DNA from: DAINPP01 sp963667315 | GTDB lineage: Bacteria > Thermotogota > Thermotogae > MWEM01 | DNA: 64,000 bases | Direction of reading: 5' to 3' | Assembly: GCA_963667315.1 (NCBI GenBank) | Contig: OY763325.1 | Span: forward strand, 2,604,001 to 2,668,000 | The notes under the pieces: generated by a model | What the model saw: only the letters and a program-made list of their open reading frames with translations | Databases searched by the model: none | Told to the model about the DNA's origin: nothing | Translations under genes and position numbers: made by a program | Part shown: in pieces, positions 42,398 to 51,152 of the stretch | How positions within the stretch are numbered: the stretch's first letter is position 1 | How the letters are laid out: each line of letters starts with the position of its first letter

Positions 42398-43426
42398 TTA
42401 TTTTATTACATACCCAAGTATAATTTTCAAAGTATTTTCAACGCCATTCTTATGCGTTCTCTCATAACCGTGTGAAGAAGCAACACCGGGACCTATTAAG
42501 GCAAATTTGGCATCCATCCCTGAACGGAGTGCCGCCCCTGCATCAGAACCGTAATAGGGATAAATATCCACTGCATAATCCAGATCATTTTCTTTTGCCA
42601 CATTGATCAGTGAGGTTGTCAATTCATAATCATAGGGTCCGCTTGAATCCTTCGCACAAATTGAAACAACGAGTTCATCGGCTTCCAGATCATCTCCGAC
42701 ACAGCCCATATCCACCGCTATCATCTCTGTAATATCCTCCGGAATACCGGTAGAAGCACCATGTCCCACTTCTTCATAATTCGTGAAGAAGATGTCTACC
42801 CGTCTGTCCAGTTGAATCTCATTTTCCTTAATAATCCTTGCCAGTTCGATCAAGATGGCAGCACTCGCCTTATCATCAAGGTGCCTGCTTTTGATAAAAC
42901 CGGATGCTGTGATGACCGTCCTCGGATCAAGTGAGATGATATCCCCGGGAGATATGCCGAGTTTCTGAACGTCTTCCTTTGAAGAGACACATTCGTCTAT
43001 GATCACTTCCAGATTCGCATCGTTTCTCTCCATCGTATTGATATCCCTGTAAACATGCGTAGAAGAATGGATAAGCTGTATGGTCCCTGAATATGCCTTC
43101 CCGCCTCTCGTATGGATGACACAGTTTTCTCCCTCTATATTATTTTCAGGATATCCCCCCAGTTTTGTCAGTCTCAATTTTCCTTCCGGTTTAATCGCGC
43201 GAACCATCGCACCAAGTGTATCGATATGCGCGGATAATAACAGGGGGTTTCCCTCTCCGCCAAGACATACCCTGACAGCCCCCTTTTTAGTCTTAACAGG
43301 TTTATATCCCATTTCTTCAAATAATACAATCAAATGATCTTCTATCTTTCCTGTGAATCCGGTTGGACTTGGGATCAGACATAATTCTTTGATCTGATCG
43401 GCTACTCTGTCAATGTTAATCTCCAT
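42398..43426 (-). CDS. M42-family metallo-aminopeptidase
   Basis: 342 residues of the M42 (FrvX/glutamyl aminopeptidase, TET) family. Di-metal site residues are visible: SAHIDTLG (His, Asp), KSRHLDDKAS (Asp), NYEEVGHGAS (Glu-Glu), AVDMG (Asp) and SSHGYERTH (His). TET enzymes form large cytoplasmic dodecamers that trim short peptides from the N-terminus. The start (ATG 43424-43426) overlaps the end of the upstream kinase HK2 by 11 bases, an uncommon pairing that suggests joint control. The peptide cluster starts 125 bases downstream with its own promoter, so a role in degrading those peptides is possible but unproven. Confidence 0.92.
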   Translation of the reverse strand: MEINIDRVADQIKELCLIPSPTGFTGKIEDHLIVLFEEMGYKPVKTKKGAVRVCLGGEGNPLLLSAHIDTLGAMVRAIKPEGKLRLTKLGGYPENNIEGENCVIHTRGGKAYSGTIQLIHSSTHVYRDINTMERNDANLEVIIDECVSSKEDVQKLGISPGDIISLDPRTVITASGFIKSRHLDDKASAAILIELARIIKENEIQLDRRVDIFFTNYEEVGHGASTGIPEDITEMIAVDMGCVGDDLEADELVVSICAKDSSGPYDYELTTSLINVAKENDLDYAVDIYPYYGSDAGAALRSGMDAKFALIGPGVASSHGYERTHKNGVENTLKIILGYVIK

Positions 43427-45299
43427 GTTTTCCCCCTCTGTGTTTTAAATCTTCCAATAAGTACAAAAGATTATTTTTATCGAATGGTTTCGGTAAATAG
43501 GCATCAAAACCACTATTCAAGATATCATTTTTATCATCAGTCGACGCATACCCGGTTATGGCAATAACAGGAACATATTTCTTTCTTTTGATTTTACGGA
43601 TTCCGGATAAAGCCATATAACCATCCATCACCGGCATCTGTATATCCATCAGAACGGCATCGATATCATATTTTATAAATTCTTCAACCGCCTTTTCACC
43701 ATTTTCAGCCTCTATAACCTGATAATGCTTTTCTTCTAAAATTTTCTTTAATAAAAAACGGTTAATCTTGTTATCTTCAGCGATCAAAATCCGGTTGATA
43801 TCTCCAATGATATAATCGTCACTGCCAGTATCCTCAGGAATCGTTTCGATTTTAAATTCAACCGGAATCTTTATCTCAAAAAGTGTTCCGTTATGCTTTC
43901 GACTCTCAAGCAACAAGGTGCCTTCCAGCTTTTGTATATATTCTCTGGTCAATCTTAATCCCAGACCAAGCGATATCGTATCGTCACTAAATTCTTTACT
44001 GTCATTTGAAAAAAATTCAAAAAGATTTTCCTTTCCTGAACTACTGATCCCCATTCCCGTATCTTCTATGCTGAACTGCAAGAAATCCCGATCTTCTTCT
44101 GAGAGCAGCGACATAGAACAGGCAACAAATCCTTTATCGGTAAATTTTACAGCATTTCCTATAATATTGTCCAAAATTAATTTTATTCGTTTTGAATCAC
44201 TGACAACATATAAATGCTTTTTCTGTCCATTCATCCTGACCTTGAATTCCAGTCCCTTTTCCTCGGCTTTTTTCCTGAAATGATCGGTAATACTTAGAAA
44301 ATGGTCAACAGGATCAAATTTTTCTACCAGTATTTCATACTTTCCGGATCTCAAGGAACTGATTTCCAAGATATCATCCACTATTTTATACAATTGCTGA
44401 CTTGATTCATTTGCCATCTTGAGCAACGATTCCCGCTCCGCTTTACTCACATTTTCAGCTTTCAACATTTCCAACGTTCCCATGATACCGGAAAGAGGTG
44501 TTCTGAGTTCATGACTCATATTTGAAAGAAAAATGGATTTTGACTTATCAGACATTTCAACCTTTGATTTTTCCTTTTGAAGCTCATCCGTTCTCTGTTT
44601 GATCTTATCTTCAAGTTCTATCTTCAGATCCTGTAATTCGTCCACTATTCTGACATTTTTTTTATTCTCTTTCTCAAGATCCAGTAATGCCTTCTTGATT
44701 CTTGCCTTATTTTCATATTCCTTTTTTACAGACAGATACATCACCCTGGAAACAAACCAGGCGGCGAATAAGATGTTGAATACCGTTAAGACATTGACAC
44801 TGGTATAGCTTAAAGGTCCCCCGTGTATGTAAGGGGTGAAAAAATACAAGTAGAAAAGACTTCCCGCGAAAAGCAACAGCATCTTCTGCCATGAAGTGGT
44901 GTATAAGACAGCTATAATGAAGACCGAGGTGGTATAAGTGGAGAAAAATTCTCCTCTGTAAGAAAAGTTCCCCAAAAGATAATTGACGTATGCCAATAAT
45001 ACACAGACAGGAACAAAGAAAAGCCAGTCTGAAATCTTTCCCTTTCTCATCAAGAACATCGGTAACAGCCAGACGATAGAAAACATCAGCAGAACAGAAT
45101 CTGATATGATAATCCGTTTGTCATCCCCGGAAAATTCTGACAACAACAGCATGATCGTAGAGATGATTACCGCAAAAATAATCAGCAACATGAATTTTTC
45201 GTAATTTTTATGAAGGATAAATGTATTAAAATCTTCGTTATCAATCTCTGCTTTATTGATAAACAATTCTCTGATATAACTCAAGAAGCCCTTGTTCAT
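43416..45299 (-). CDS. Hybrid histidine kinase with six-helix membrane sensor (HK2)
   Basis: About 627 residues. The N-terminal 190 residues contain six predicted membrane helices with short loops (for instance LLIIFAVIISTIMLLL and VLTVFNILFAAWFVSRV), then coiled coil, HisKA (NMSHELRTPLSGIMGTLEML), HATPase_c (NIIGNAVKFT, DTGMGISSSG, LGLGLRLTRE) and REC (RILIAEDNKINRF, LMDIQMPVMDGYMAL). Six-helix sensors without a large outer domain occur in peptide-sensing kinases such as AgrC, but also elsewhere. ATG 45297-45299 is preferred. It overlaps the M42 gene and ends with a REC lacking an output domain, like HK1. Confidence 0.9.
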   Translation of the reverse strand: MNKGFLSYIRELFINKAEIDNEDFNTFILHKNYEKFMLLIIFAVIISTIMLLLSEFSGDDKRIIISDSVLLMFSIVWLLPMFLMRKGKISDWLFFVPVCVLLAYVNYLLGNFSYRGEFFSTYTTSVFIIAVLYTTSWQKMLLLFAGSLFYLYFFTPYIHGGPLSYTSVNVLTVFNILFAAWFVSRVMYLSVKKEYENKARIKKALLDLEKENKKNVRIVDELQDLKIELEDKIKQRTDELQKEKSKVEMSDKSKSIFLSNMSHELRTPLSGIMGTLEMLKAENVSKAERESLLKMANESSQQLYKIVDDILEISSLRSGKYEILVEKFDPVDHFLSITDHFRKKAEEKGLEFKVRMNGQKKHLYVVSDSKRIKLILDNIIGNAVKFTDKGFVACSMSLLSEEDRDFLQFSIEDTGMGISSSGKENLFEFFSNDSKEFSDDTISLGLGLRLTREYIQKLEGTLLLESRKHNGTLFEIKIPVEFKIETIPEDTGSDDYIIGDINRILIAEDNKINRFLLKKILEEKHYQVIEAENGEKAVEEFIKYDIDAVLMDIQMPVMDGYMALSGIRKIKRKKYVPVIAITGYASTDDKNDILNSGFDAYLPKPFDKNNLLYLLEDLKHRGGKHGD

Positions 45300-45334
45300 A
45301 ATAATCAACCTACTAATAAGATAGGAGCTTTACT

Positions 45335-45363
45335 ATTATATCAAATTTAAAGTTTTTTCATAA
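45335..45363 (-). promoter_or_regulatory. Probable HK2 promoter
   Basis: On the minus strand TTATGA (45358-45363), 17-nt spacer, TATAAT (45335-45340), 36 bases before the HK2 ATG. The -35 box is weak. Confidence 0.45.
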
Positions 45364-45368
45364 ATTAA

Positions 45369-45408
45369 AAGACACCTCTAAGCATAAATAATCGCTTTGA
45401 GGTGTCTT
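45369..45408 (-). terminator. Terminator after ccdA
   Basis: Stem AAGACACCTC (45369-45378)/GAGGTGTCTT (45399-45408) extended by AAGC/GCTT, then TTTTAATTT on the minus strand. Confidence 0.78.
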
Positions 45409-45430
45409 ACAAATGTAGTCTTCAGGTGTT

Positions 45431-46126
45431 TTAAGCAATTTGCAGATTGTTGAGCGTTCCAGTCATCATCAGAATACCGACAACGATCAGCATAACACCG
45501 CCGATTCTTTTTAGAAGTTTTTCATGCATCATCAATTTGGGCATCATCTTGTACACAAAACCGACAAACATGGCGAGTAACAGCAATGGGATTCCCATTC
45601 CAAGTGAATAAACACCGAGTAATGCCGTTCCTTTTAAAACACTTGTTGAATTGGCTGCCACAACGAGAATTGAACCGAGAACCGGACTGACACACGGTAC
45701 CCAGACAAAAGAAATGAGAATTCCGAGGAGCATGGCACTCCAGAATCCCGTAGCCTTTTTCTGAGAGTTGTTTTTTCGCATGATATTGAGACTTGGTAAT
45801 TTTATCAAACCGATATACGATAATCCGAGAACGATAATTAATATGCCGCCTATGATAGAAATCCATTGTTGAAAGCTGGAAAATGCCGAACCGATCAAAC
45901 CAGAAAGTGCGCCAAGGGCTGTAAAGACGATGCTCAATCCCAGAACAAATCCAAGTGCTTTCAGAAATTTTGTCAGCGGAGACTTGGTATCCCCCATCAA
46001 AAAACCGATGTATCCCGGTAATACCGGAAATATACACGGTGAAAAGAAACTGAGAATCCCCCCTGTAAATGCCGCAATAAAACTGACGGTTGCCGTCATC
46101 TGTAAACTGCCTTCCAAACCACCCAT
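45431..46126 (-). CDS. ccdA: CcdA-type thiol:disulfide transporter
   Basis: About 231 residues with six helices. The two catalytic cysteines sit in FFSPCIFPVLPGYIG and WVPCVSPVLGS, the CcdA/DsbD-beta pattern. It carries electrons from cytoplasmic thioredoxin to outer-face thiol proteins, for cytochrome maturation or repair of reduced proteins. Start ATG 46124-46126 behind AAAGGAGTGAG; the GTG three codons earlier lies in the SD. A palindrome ATACCC-N5-GGGTAT lies 21 bases upstream and resembles CsoR/CstR operators, so copper or persulfide stress control is likely. No partner thioredoxin gene is next to it. Confidence 0.92.
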   Translation of the reverse strand: MGGLEGSLQMTATVSFIAAFTGGILSFFSPCIFPVLPGYIGFLMGDTKSPLTKFLKALGFVLGLSIVFTALGALSGLIGSAFSSFQQWISIIGGILIIVLGLSYIGLIKLPSLNIMRKNNSQKKATGFWSAMLLGILISFVWVPCVSPVLGSILVVAANSTSVLKGTALLGVYSLGMGIPLLLLAMFVGFVYKMMPKLMMHEKLLKRIGGVMLIVVGILMMTGTLNNLQIA

Positions 46127-46146
46127 AAACCTCACTCCTTTATGAT

Positions 46147-46163
46147 ATACCCTATATGGGTAT
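46147..46163. promoter_or_regulatory. CsoR/CstR-like operator upstream of ccdA
   Basis: Perfect inverted repeat ATACCC (46147-46152), TATAT, GGGTAT (46158-46163). The TACCC...GGGTA core is typical of sites bound by CsoR-family repressors (copper- or sulfur-sensing). It lies where a ccdA promoter -10/+1 would be. No csoR gene is in the window. Confidence 0.55.
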
Positions 46164-46433
46164 AAAGACGGGATTAAAAAGAAATTCTTCTGATTTGCTA
46201 TAATCTTTTGGAAGGTTTTCTATTCTCTTTTTCTTTTAAACGTTTATAATATAGGTATCTATTTATATATTAAAAACATAGTACAATAATTAAGGCAGCA
46301 AAAAAAGCGTCGAAAACCTTTTAAAAGTGCTTGTTTATTAATGTTCCCATGAAATAAAAACAGTTAGGAAGCTGAAATAAATTGGTTTGAAACGACAAAA
46401 CGGTAGAATTATCAGTGTTTTATGAACAAAAGC
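46164..46433. other. AT-rich intergenic region
   Basis: Divergent gap between ccdA and the DUF2207 gene. I see no ORF with an SD and no RNA fold of note; a dispersed repeat AAGGTTTTC / GAAAACCTT lies at about 46213 and 46313. It is probably promoter DNA for both sides. Confidence 0.4.
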
Positions 46434-46462
46434 TTGTTTAAACCGTGTGATGTTGGTATAAT
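46434..46462 (+). promoter_or_regulatory. Probable promoter of the DUF2207 gene
   Basis: TTGTTT (46434-46439), 17-nt spacer, TATAAT (46457-46462). Confidence 0.6.
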
Positions 46463-46587
46463 CAACAGTAAAAAGGATCGTTTTTGACGTTTTAAACATA
46501 CTCAGAAATCTGATGGACTTTTTATCAAGTTTTGTTAAAAAATATAATTTTTCTACAGTGTTTAAACATCAGAATGGAGGTTTGATG

Positions 46588-48414
46588 ATGAAAAATATCG
46601 GCAGAGTGATTGCAGCGGTATTAGTGGGGATTGTACTCTTTTTTGTAGTTCAGTTCGTTTCGGGAGCCATCACTGAGAAGGAAAGTTATCTCAGTTATTT
46701 CCTCTCCTCAAAGTATTCAATTGAGTCTGCAAGGGTAGAACAGACCCTGCAGGAGGATGGAACCGTGAAGGTTCATGAGATTTTCAATTATAAGATGCGA
46801 AAGCCTTTCAGAGGGTTGACGAGAAATATTCCTCAGGGGCGTTATGTACAGATGCGTAATGTCAAGATTTGGGTGGAAGAGGTACCTGATGCCCATATTG
46901 AATATCTGAGTAAAAATAATTATGAATTTAATGCAAGAATATGGATTGCACCTTATCTTTCAAATAATGAGATTTCACCGGACGGGAAGGAATATACGAT
47001 GCATGTGACCTATGATGCAGTTGGTGTTGTAGAATCAGGAAAAGATTGTTCACAGATCTTAAGACAGTATTGGGGGAATTTGTGGGAAGCACCTCTGAAT
47101 AATATGACAGCGGTTTTTACTTTTCCGCTTGATTTCATGCCGAATGATGTCTATCCGCATCCGGGGAGTAAATATGATTTAAGAGGGCAGTCCTATATCT
47201 TCCATATAGATGCATTACCTCCAAATACATATGGAGAAGTTCGTTTCGTTTTCGATCAGAAAGTCAATATAAACGATATGAAGTATGCTGCGGTTAATTC
47301 GACCCTCACAAAAGAAGAAATAGAAAATGAAGAAGGGTCCTATAAAACGACGAGGTTGATAAAAATGATTGTTCCTCCTATCGTTTATGTTGTTCTCCTT
47401 GCTTTGATATTTGTCATATTTAAATTTTTCGGAAAAGAACCGGATATCCTGTATCAGGGGATTTATGAACGGGAACTTCCGTCAAAAGATTCACCGGATA
47501 TCGTCAATTCAGCGGTTATCAATATCGTGGGAAATGTTGATAATGAAGGGATGTCCGCTGTCATGATGAATCTTTATCGAAAAGACTATATCGAATTTGT
47601 AACGGATCTTGATCAGAAGAAACCCAAGACCAATGCGGTTCGTTTTATCAAGCCGAATGCGGGAGAAGATCTCTCACAAACAGAGGCTTATTTCTTCAAT
47701 TTCATGAAAGGATACGCAGAAGAGGATGTGTTGAATTTCAAGGAGCTTGAACGGTATCTGAGAAAAAAAGAATCCAGGGCAAAGCATTTCAATCAGCAAT
47801 ATGATACGTATCAGAGTCTTGTCAAAGATACGATTCGGGCGAGAAAATATTTCAACACAACGGGATATATATTTTCGACGTTAATAGCGATCATCATGGG
47901 ATTATGCGGTTTGGGAATGATCCCCTTTATGACGATGCACCCCACACCCGATCTGCTCGGCTGGGCATTGGTGTATTCAGGTTTCTTCCTGATAACCGGA
48001 ACGATTGTCATGTTCCTGCCAAAAGATGTGTTTGGGAAATGGAGTGAAGAGGGATTGACCTATTACAGAAAATGGATGAACTTTAAAAAATTCCTTGAAG
48101 AAATTTCCATGATCAAGGAATATCCGCCTGAATCCATCATCATATGGGAAGAGTACCTCGTCTATGCGACGGCATTGGGATGTGCCGACAAGGTAGAAGC
48201 CGCGTTGAAGGAGATCGTTCCGAGAGAACAGTGGGAAAGACAGAGTAATCACGGCCTGATGTACGGGGCATACGGTTATATGCTGGGACGAAATATGCAT
48301 ATGGTTCGAAATGCTGCCGTTCAGACGGTTTCCGCTTCAAGTGCCAAGGGTTTCTCCGGTGGTGTCGGCGGAGCAGGGGGCGGTTCCGGCGGAGGCGGAG
48401 GCGGTGCCTTCTAA
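46588..48414 (+). CDS. DUF2207-family membrane protein with glycine-rich end
   Basis: About 608 residues from ATG 46588 (GGAGG 7 bases before). Signal/anchor helix (IGRVIAAVLVGIVLFFVVQF), an extracytoplasmic beta-rich DUF2207 domain (about 45-250, EDGTVKVHEIFNYKM, GRYVQMRNVKIW), membrane helix (about 265-285), cytoplasmic domain, two more helices (about 455-505) and the typical Gly-rich C-terminus with GGSGGGGGGAF. The family is widespread but its function is unknown; envelope quality control has been suggested from context only. purA follows 51 bases later. Confidence 0.88.
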   Translation: MKNIGRVIAAVLVGIVLFFVVQFVSGAITEKESYLSYFLSSKYSIESARVEQTLQEDGTVKVHEIFNYKMRKPFRGLTRNIPQGRYVQMRNVKIWVEEVPDAHIEYLSKNNYEFNARIWIAPYLSNNEISPDGKEYTMHVTYDAVGVVESGKDCSQILRQYWGNLWEAPLNNMTAVFTFPLDFMPNDVYPHPGSKYDLRGQSYIFHIDALPPNTYGEVRFVFDQKVNINDMKYAAVNSTLTKEEIENEEGSYKTTRLIKMIVPPIVYVVLLALIFVIFKFFGKEPDILYQGIYERELPSKDSPDIVNSAVINIVGNVDNEGMSAVMMNLYRKDYIEFVTDLDQKKPKTNAVRFIKPNAGEDLSQTEAYFFNFMKGYAEEDVLNFKELERYLRKKESRAKHFNQQYDTYQSLVKDTIRARKYFNTTGYIFSTLIAIIMGLCGLGMIPFMTMHPTPDLLGWALVYSGFFLITGTIVMFLPKDVFGKWSEEGLTYYRKWMNFKKFLEEISMIKEYPPESIIIWEEYLVYATALGCADKVEAALKEIVPREQWERQSNHGLMYGAYGYMLGRNMHMVRNAAVQTVSASSAKGFSGGVGGAGGGSGGGGGGAF

Positions 48415-48465
48415 GACTGATTATAATAAATGCGGGGGTGAACCCGCTATCTGGAGGTTTTATAG

Positions 48466-49725
48466 ATGAAAAAAAGACTGGCAATCGTTGGCGCCCAATG
48501 GGGTGACGAAGGGAAAGGGAAAGTCGTCAATTATTTTGCGACGGATTATGAATGGATCGTAAGATTCTCCGGTGGGGCAAACGCCGGACACACCATCTAT
48601 GTGGATGGGAAGAAATACGTCAATCATATCCTGCCGTCCATATCCCCGGCATCCGAATCAAAGGCTTTTCTCGGTGCGGGAATGGTGATCGATATCGAAC
48701 AGATGATCAAGGAAATAGAAATCATTGAAGAGGATTATCCCGGATTTTCATCAAGAATCTATATCGACAGAGAAGTCTTCCTCGTTCTCCCCTGGCATAA
48801 GGAACAGGATGGTATTCTTGAGAACTGGAGAGAAAAACCGATTGGAACGACACGAAAGGGAATCGGTCCTGCCTATACTGACAAGGTTTCTCGCGAAGGC
48901 ATTAAGTTCTACCACCTTCTGGACGAAGACATGCTCATGAAGCGATTAAAGAGTGCTTACACCATTAAGAAACAGATGTTTGGTGATCAGCTTGAATATA
49001 ATTATGAGGATGTGTTCGAATATCTCATAGGACTCAGGGAAAAACTCAAGAAGATGAATGTTAATATCACCAGTGCGGTTGATATGGCAGATGTTTTCAG
49101 AAATACCACCGTTCTTTTTGAAGGGGCACAGGGGGTTCTGCTCGATCTCGATTTCGGAACATATCCCTTTGTTACATCCGGAGCCTGTATGGCACACGGC
49201 GTGTCGGCTGTCGGATTCTCAACGTTTGAACTTGATGCCGTTATGGGAGTTTTAAAGGCCTATACGACAAGAGTTGGAGAAGGACCTTATCCGACGGAGG
49301 AGCATGATGAAGACATGGCACATCTGCTCAGGGAAAAGGGAAATGAATACGGAGCCACAACCGGAAGACCGAGAAAAGTCGGCTGGCTTGACCTGCCGGC
49401 CCTCCGATATGCCCGACTCAGAAGTGGTTTGACGGAATTCGTCATCACAAAGGCAGATGTTTTGAACGGTTTCGACGAGATCAAGATTTGTACGGAATAC
49501 GATGTCAAAGGAAAGATCAAGAAGATTCCTTCTTCTTCTTATGATTTCTTTGTGGCGAAACCGGTATACAAGACATTGAAGGGGTGGCCAAGTACGGATC
49601 ATGTCAACTTCCTCAAGTATATGGCATTCATCGAAGATGAAACGGGCGTTAAGATCAATCACATCTCCTACGGTCCAAAGACGGAAGAGATGATTTCCAA
49701 AAACGACTTAATCAAGAATATTTAA
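48466..49725 (+). CDS. purA: Adenylosuccinate synthetase
   Basis: 419 residues. PurA joins IMP and aspartate with GTP in AMP synthesis. Motifs: AQWGDEGKGKVV (P-loop and catalytic Asp), FSGGANAGHTIY (catalytic His), GTTRKGIGPAYTDK, EGAQGVLLDLDFGTYPFVTS, TTGRPRKVGWLDL. SD TGGAGG before ATG 48466. No purine cluster around it. A terminator follows. The DUF2207 gene upstream may share the transcript but has no known link. Confidence 0.96.
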   Translation: MKKRLAIVGAQWGDEGKGKVVNYFATDYEWIVRFSGGANAGHTIYVDGKKYVNHILPSISPASESKAFLGAGMVIDIEQMIKEIEIIEEDYPGFSSRIYIDREVFLVLPWHKEQDGILENWREKPIGTTRKGIGPAYTDKVSREGIKFYHLLDEDMLMKRLKSAYTIKKQMFGDQLEYNYEDVFEYLIGLREKLKKMNVNITSAVDMADVFRNTTVLFEGAQGVLLDLDFGTYPFVTSGACMAHGVSAVGFSTFELDAVMGVLKAYTTRVGEGPYPTEEHDEDMAHLLREKGNEYGATTGRPRKVGWLDLPALRYARLRSGLTEFVITKADVLNGFDEIKICTEYDVKGKIKKIPSSSYDFFVAKPVYKTLKGWPSTDHVNFLKYMAFIEDETGVKINHISYGPKTEEMISKNDLIKNI

Positions 49726-49736
49726 GAGCAGATATC

Positions 49737-49770
49737 AAAAAAGGCGGATTTCAACAATCCGTCTTTTTTT
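49737..49770 (+). terminator. Terminator after purA
   Basis: AGGCGGATT (49742-49750)/AATCCGTCT (49756-49764), one G-U, with T7 tail. Confidence 0.85.
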
Positions 49771-49852
49771 GTAGATATTTTAAAATTATAATATAATAAC
49801 TCAATTTGATATAATAAACAAGAAGAGAAATCTTTGGATGAGTTGAAATGAG

Positions 49853-50845
49853 ATGGAATACAAAATGCACAAGATCGATAAAGAGATTTTCACAAGTGAA
49901 TTTTCAAGAAGAAGAGACAATTCTTCCGATGACTGTTCAAACAGAATCATATACGATATTCTCCCGGAATACGGTTCAGGTTCATTTGTGTTGTATCAAA
50001 TTCTTGATGGTATGTATGTGTCATACTGTAATATCAACATAGATAACACACTTATCAATCAAACGCATAAGGTGTTCAATGAACCGGTTTTAAAATTTCA
50101 TTATTGTCTGAACGGTTCATGTATCAGTCGCTGTCCGGGCGATAAAATCTATTGTATTCAGAAGGAAAACACCGGTTATTTTATCGGTGTGGACAATTTT
50201 AATGAAATAGAATTTTTAACCGACTACTATCATTCACTTTCAATATTTTGTTATCTGAAAGATATTTGTGAATCAATCGACGTGTTTTTGAATAAAACGG
50301 AAGAAAAACTGAAAGAATTTTATCGTGTCCATCATAAAAGAGATCATTATCTTTGTATCAACACACCGATTAAAATTTCACAGATCATCAATCAGCTGAT
50401 CGCATTGATCAAAGAAAACCAACCCAATATGATAAAAATCAGGGCAATTGAACTGTTACTTCAGGAAATCGAGCATTATGATGAATATCTTCAGTATGAA
50501 AGGAGAATTGCCAAGGCTGAAACGATAGAGAAGATAGAAGCCGCTAAATTTTTTATTGAACATAATCTGCAAAAACATCTAACAATCGAAGAACTTGCGT
50601 ATAAATTCAGCTTGAATGAAACGGACTTAAAAAAGTATTTTAAATTGCTCTACGGATTGGGACCTTATGCCTATCTCAGACAATATAGACTGCAAAAGGC
50701 AAAAGATCTATTGATCCGTACGGAAAAATCCATACTTGAAATAGCCAACAGTGTGGGATATGCCAATCCGAGTAAATTCAGCTGTGCCTTCAAGAGGGTA
50801 TTCGGCCTATCACCTTTGAAATACAGAAAACTGCAACAACTTTAA
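49853..50845 (+). CDS. AraC-family transcriptional regulator
   Basis: 330 residues. The C-terminal 100 residues hold two helix-turn-helix units (LTIEELAYKFSLNETDLKKY and SILEIANSVGYANPSKFSCA, ending FGLSPLKYR). The N-terminal 200 residues are not a cupin of the AraC sugar type; they resemble the PchR/YbtA-like group that senses iron-siderophore complexes (single-residue patterns only, by eye). Its place directly before a YbtPQ-like ABC pair supports this. The SD is weak, so the start is uncertain. It is likely to control the 51153-54696 genes from sites in the AT-rich gap. Confidence 0.85.
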   Translation: MEYKMHKIDKEIFTSEFSRRRDNSSDDCSNRIIYDILPEYGSGSFVLYQILDGMYVSYCNINIDNTLINQTHKVFNEPVLKFHYCLNGSCISRCPGDKIYCIQKENTGYFIGVDNFNEIEFLTDYYHSLSIFCYLKDICESIDVFLNKTEEKLKEFYRVHHKRDHYLCINTPIKISQIINQLIALIKENQPNMIKIRAIELLLQEIEHYDEYLQYERRIAKAETIEKIEAAKFFIEHNLQKHLTIEELAYKFSLNETDLKKYFKLLYGLGPYAYLRQYRLQKAKDLLIRTEKSILEIANSVGYANPSKFSCAFKRVFGLSPLKYRKLQQL

Positions 50846-51152
50846 ATTATTTGACGCCGGATAAGATCAGCTGTATGCAGCAGATAACAGGATCCATATA
50901 ATTTCTTAAAAATAATAAAACCTGCCTGAATTAATATTTTAATACCTGAATGGATCATTTTTTTCCATGAGGAGTAGAAATCCTTATAGAGAAATGTGTA
51001 AAATTGAACAGATTATATATGAATAACTTTTATTTATCAACCAATAAAATAGAAGTTAATATTCAATATATACAGTGCAATTTCATTTTGAATAAAATTA
51101 AAATATATCATTTCATGTTAAGACGAATGGAACGATTCAGGAGGTAAAACGA
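50846..51152 (+). other. AT-rich gap between AraC regulator and ABC pair
   Basis: About 300 bases, very AT-rich, with no ORF bearing an SD. ATTTCATTTTGAATAAAATT at about 51080 and ATCATTTCATG at about 51109 share the element ATTTCAT and could be regulator half sites. The promoter of the ABC genes should be here, but I cannot pick boxes with confidence. Confidence 0.35.

Noticed and set aside
45522..46037. 171-codon minus-strand ORF within ccdA
   Set aside because: Different frame of a well-supported membrane protein, no SD.
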